Source: UBA7960 sp964624065
GTDB lineage: Bacteria; Bacteroidota; Bacteroidia; Bacteroidales; UBA7960
Direction: 5' to 3'
Length of the DNA: 64,000 nucleotides
Assembly (NCBI GenBank): GCA_964624065.1
Contig: CAZUWF010000009.1
Location: 11,580-75,579, forward strand
A program made the position numbers and the translations under genes. The first letter of the stretch is position 1, and each line of letters begins with the position of its first letter. This document shows, piece by piece, positions 62,182 to 64,000 of the stretch. The notes beneath the pieces are model-generated. The model did not search any database and was not told the DNA's origin. It worked only from the letters and a program-made list of their open reading frames with translations.

Positions 62182-63813
62182 ATGGCTACTCTTGATTACT
62201 TGATTTTTGTGGCCTACGGCTTGCTCATCCTGGCTGTGGGTTTGTGGGTTTCGCGAACCAAGAAGGGGCAAAAGAAAAGTGCCGAGGATTATTTTTTGGC
62301 TGGCAAGAGCCTTCCTTTTTGGGCTATTGGAGCCTCGTTGATAGCAGCCAATATTTCTGCCGAACAGTTCATTGGCATGTCGGGCTCTGGTTTTGCCATC
62401 GGTCTTGCTATTGCATCGTATGAATGGATGGCAGCACTTACCTTGATTGTTGTTGCCAAGTTTTTCCTACCAATTTTCATCAAAGAGGGATTATACACCA
62501 TACCGCAATTTATCGAAAAGCGGTTTAATACCAACCTTAAAACTATCTTGGCAGTTTTCTGGATTGCGCTTTTCATCTTGGTCAACCTTACCTCGGTTTT
62601 ATTTCTCGGAGCCAAGGCACTTGATACCATTATCGGACCTGGCGATGGCTCTATGATATTTTATTTTATGCTTGGATTGGCTTGTTTTGCAGCCGCATAC
62701 TCAATTTGGGGTGGTCTTGCGGCAGTGGCATGGACCGATGTTATTCAGGTGGTTTTGTTGGTGGCGGGTGGCTTAGTTACAACCTTCATTGCTCTGCACC
62801 ATCTTACCCCCGATGGGGGTGTGGTGGATGGCGCATCACACCTTTTGAGTGTTGCCGGTGATAAGTTCCAGATGATTATTGACAAATCCGACCCGCAGTT
62901 TATCAATCTTCCGGGCATCGGAGTTTTGATTGGGGGAATGTGGGTTGCAAACCTTTACTACTGGGGCTTTAACCAATACATTATCCAGCGGGCCCTAGCC
63001 GCAAAATCGCTCTCCGAGGCTCAAAAAGGATTGGTTTTTGCAGCTTTCCTTAAGTTGTTAATGCCAATTTTTGTGGTTGTACCCGGAATAATTGCATTCG
63101 TGCTGTTTACCCAACCCGAAGGTACTACCATAATAGAGGGCATAAAGAACGACTTTTTGCTGCCTGATGGTAGTACAAACGTTGACATATCCTATCCATG
63201 GCTTATTAAGTCGTTCATACCGATTGGAATCAAGGGATTGGTTGTTGCTGCCCTTTCGGCCGCAATTGTGTCTTCGTTGGCATCAATGCTTAATTCAACC
63301 GCAACCATTTTTACAATGGATATTTACAAGCCTTATTTTTCGAAAAAGGCAGATGGCAGCGATTTGGTTGGTGTAGGCAGGGTTGCGGTAATCGTTTCGT
63401 TGGTTATCGCATTACTGGTTGCCCCGGCACTTAGTTCAATCCCTCAAATGTTCCAATATATTCAAGAATACACAGGTTTGGTTAGTCCGGGCATCCTGGG
63501 AGTTTTCGTCATGGGTCTATTCTGGAAGAAAGCAAACAGCAAGGGTGCCATTTTTGGTGTTTTGGCATCAATACCATTCGCACTACTATTGAAATTACTA
63601 CCCATACATATGCCCTTCCTCGACCAGATGCTTTACACCTGCTTGTTTACCATGACGGTTATTGCAATGATTAGCCTGGTAACCAACAAGACTGATGATT
63701 CACCCCGGGCTATTTCGTTGACAAGCGAAACGTTCAGAACGCCACGGGCTTTTAATGTTGCTGCCTATGTGTTGATGGTAATTTTGGCTGTGATTTACAT
63801 TGTTTTTTGGTGA
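62182..63813 (+). CDS. Sodium/sugar symporter, close relative of Vibrio vSGLT
   Basis: A 543-residue SSS-family carrier that couples Na+ entry to sugar uptake, with about 14 helices. The identity to vSGLT is high throughout: EDYFLAGKSLPFWAIGASLI, ANISAEQFIGMSGSG, NLYYWGFNQYIIQRALAAKS, IVSSLASMLNSTATIFTMDI and YIQEYTGLVSPGILGVF. From family knowledge, Q62 here corresponds to the sugar-binding Q69 of vSGLT, and the SSLASMLN segment carries the Na+-site serines. Glucose or galactose is the likely substrate. The frame opens at 62149, but ATG 62182 gives the family N-terminus. Confidence 0.95.
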   Translation: MATLDYLIFVAYGLLILAVGLWVSRTKKGQKKSAEDYFLAGKSLPFWAIGASLIAANISAEQFIGMSGSGFAIGLAIASYEWMAALTLIVVAKFFLPIFIKEGLYTIPQFIEKRFNTNLKTILAVFWIALFILVNLTSVLFLGAKALDTIIGPGDGSMIFYFMLGLACFAAAYSIWGGLAAVAWTDVIQVVLLVAGGLVTTFIALHHLTPDGGVVDGASHLLSVAGDKFQMIIDKSDPQFINLPGIGVLIGGMWVANLYYWGFNQYIIQRALAAKSLSEAQKGLVFAAFLKLLMPIFVVVPGIIAFVLFTQPEGTTIIEGIKNDFLLPDGSTNVDISYPWLIKSFIPIGIKGLVVAALSAAIVSSLASMLNSTATIFTMDIYKPYFSKKADGSDLVGVGRVAVIVSLVIALLVAPALSSIPQMFQYIQEYTGLVSPGILGVFVMGLFWKKANSKGAIFGVLASIPFALLLKLLPIHMPFLDQMLYTCLFTMTVIAMISLVTNKTDDSPRAISLTSETFRTPRAFNVAAYVLMVILAVIYIVFW

Positions 63814-64000
63814 CCAGCAATTTCCAAACCAATAAAGGCTACTTTTGCGTTTATCATAGAGGTTGCAAATTATTAAGAAAATCGAGAGTTTCCAGTTGAT
63901 ATACAGGATTGAAATCCAAAGTCGAACCATTTTATTTATCAAAATCTACCTGTTGTGCATTTAGCACAAATTTATTTTTATTTTGTTTAAACTTTGTTTA
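63814..64000 (+). other. Downstream region to window end
   Basis: 187 AT-rich bases without a gene. TACTTTTG at 63840-63847 is a perfect TAnnTTTG but has no good -33 partner, and no start codon with a long frame follows inside the window. Confidence 0.4.

Noticed and set aside
1..64000. tRNA, rRNA, tmRNA, CRISPR, insertion sequences, prophage
   Set aside because: No cloverleaf, repeat-spacer array, transposase, integrase or terminal inverted repeats were seen by eye. A tRNAscan-SE and Rfam search would be needed to exclude small RNAs in the intergenic regions.

Overview
The window is a gene-dense chromosomal segment from a member of the Bacteroidota (probably class Bacteroidia or a close relative; lower ranks cannot be fixed from what is visible). 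The evidence is recurrent TAnnTTTG promoter boxes, near absence of Shine-Dalgarno sequences, and family content: TlpA-like lipoproteins with a Bacteroidota-type N-terminal domain, paired M16 peptidases, a membrane pyrophosphatase, a TonB_C/plug-like protein and a vSGLT-type sugar symporter. No rRNA, tRNA, CRISPR array, insertion sequence or phage gene was found.

Layout. 1-1.7 kb: two tandem TlpA-like thioredoxin lipoproteins, the first cut by the window edge. 1.8-2.5 kb: folE. 2.5-3.5 kb: apparently decayed sequence. 3.5-6.2 kb (minus): glgA-glgC, glycogen synthesis. 6.5-8.8 kb (minus): hppA. 9.2-12.8 kb (plus): bifunctional-nuclease-like protein, CNT nucleoside transporter, thyA, folA (with folE, folate and thymidylate metabolism). 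13.0-15.9 kb (minus): dnaB and a secreted protein of unclear role. 16.1-16.8 kb: a small secreted protein with three HGxPWHRC repeats. 17.0-21.4 kb (plus): DUF2141-like, NTF2-like, SDR, FAD oxidoreductase and alpha/beta hydrolase, which looks like a small lipid or isoprenoid modification operon. 21.6-25.3 kb: SAM methyltransferase, rpsF-rpsR-rplI and a SpoU-family RNA methyltransferase. 25.3-34.5 kb (minus): renal dipeptidase-like M19, YihY membrane protein, a second decayed kilobase, an M16 peptidase pair and dnaX. 34.8-42.1 kb (plus): EamA transporter, rplU-rpmA, serS, TPR protein, rsmA and a degenerate PP2C/LysM membrane protein. 42.2-46.8 kb: NimA-like flavoprotein, metallophosphoesterase, beta-lactamase-fold serine hydrolase and TonB_C protein. 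47.2-50.4 kb: thrS-infC-rpmI-rplT. 50.5-53.6 kb (minus): hpt-adk-small membrane protein-obg-NUDIX. 53.8-57.5 kb: START-like protein and a giant gluzincin/WD40-like/beta-barrel protein. 57.6-61.9 kb (minus): MFS and POT transporters and a YfcE-like phosphodiesterase. 62.2-63.8 kb: sodium/sugar symporter.

Most of the window is core housekeeping. The observations most worth following up are: (1) an A13 homopolymer inside dnaX, placed so that slippage in either direction gives an immediate stop and a gamma-like product; (2) infC apparently starting at an AUA codon behind a strong Shine-Dalgarno in a lineage that rarely uses them; (3) the HGxPWHRC triple-repeat protein; (4) a bitopic protein joining a catalytically dead PP2C domain to a LysM-like periplasmic domain; (5) the NTF2/SDR/FAD oxidoreductase/hydrolase operon. 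TAnnTTTG boxes also correct several start codons, because the longest open frame begins upstream of the promoter.
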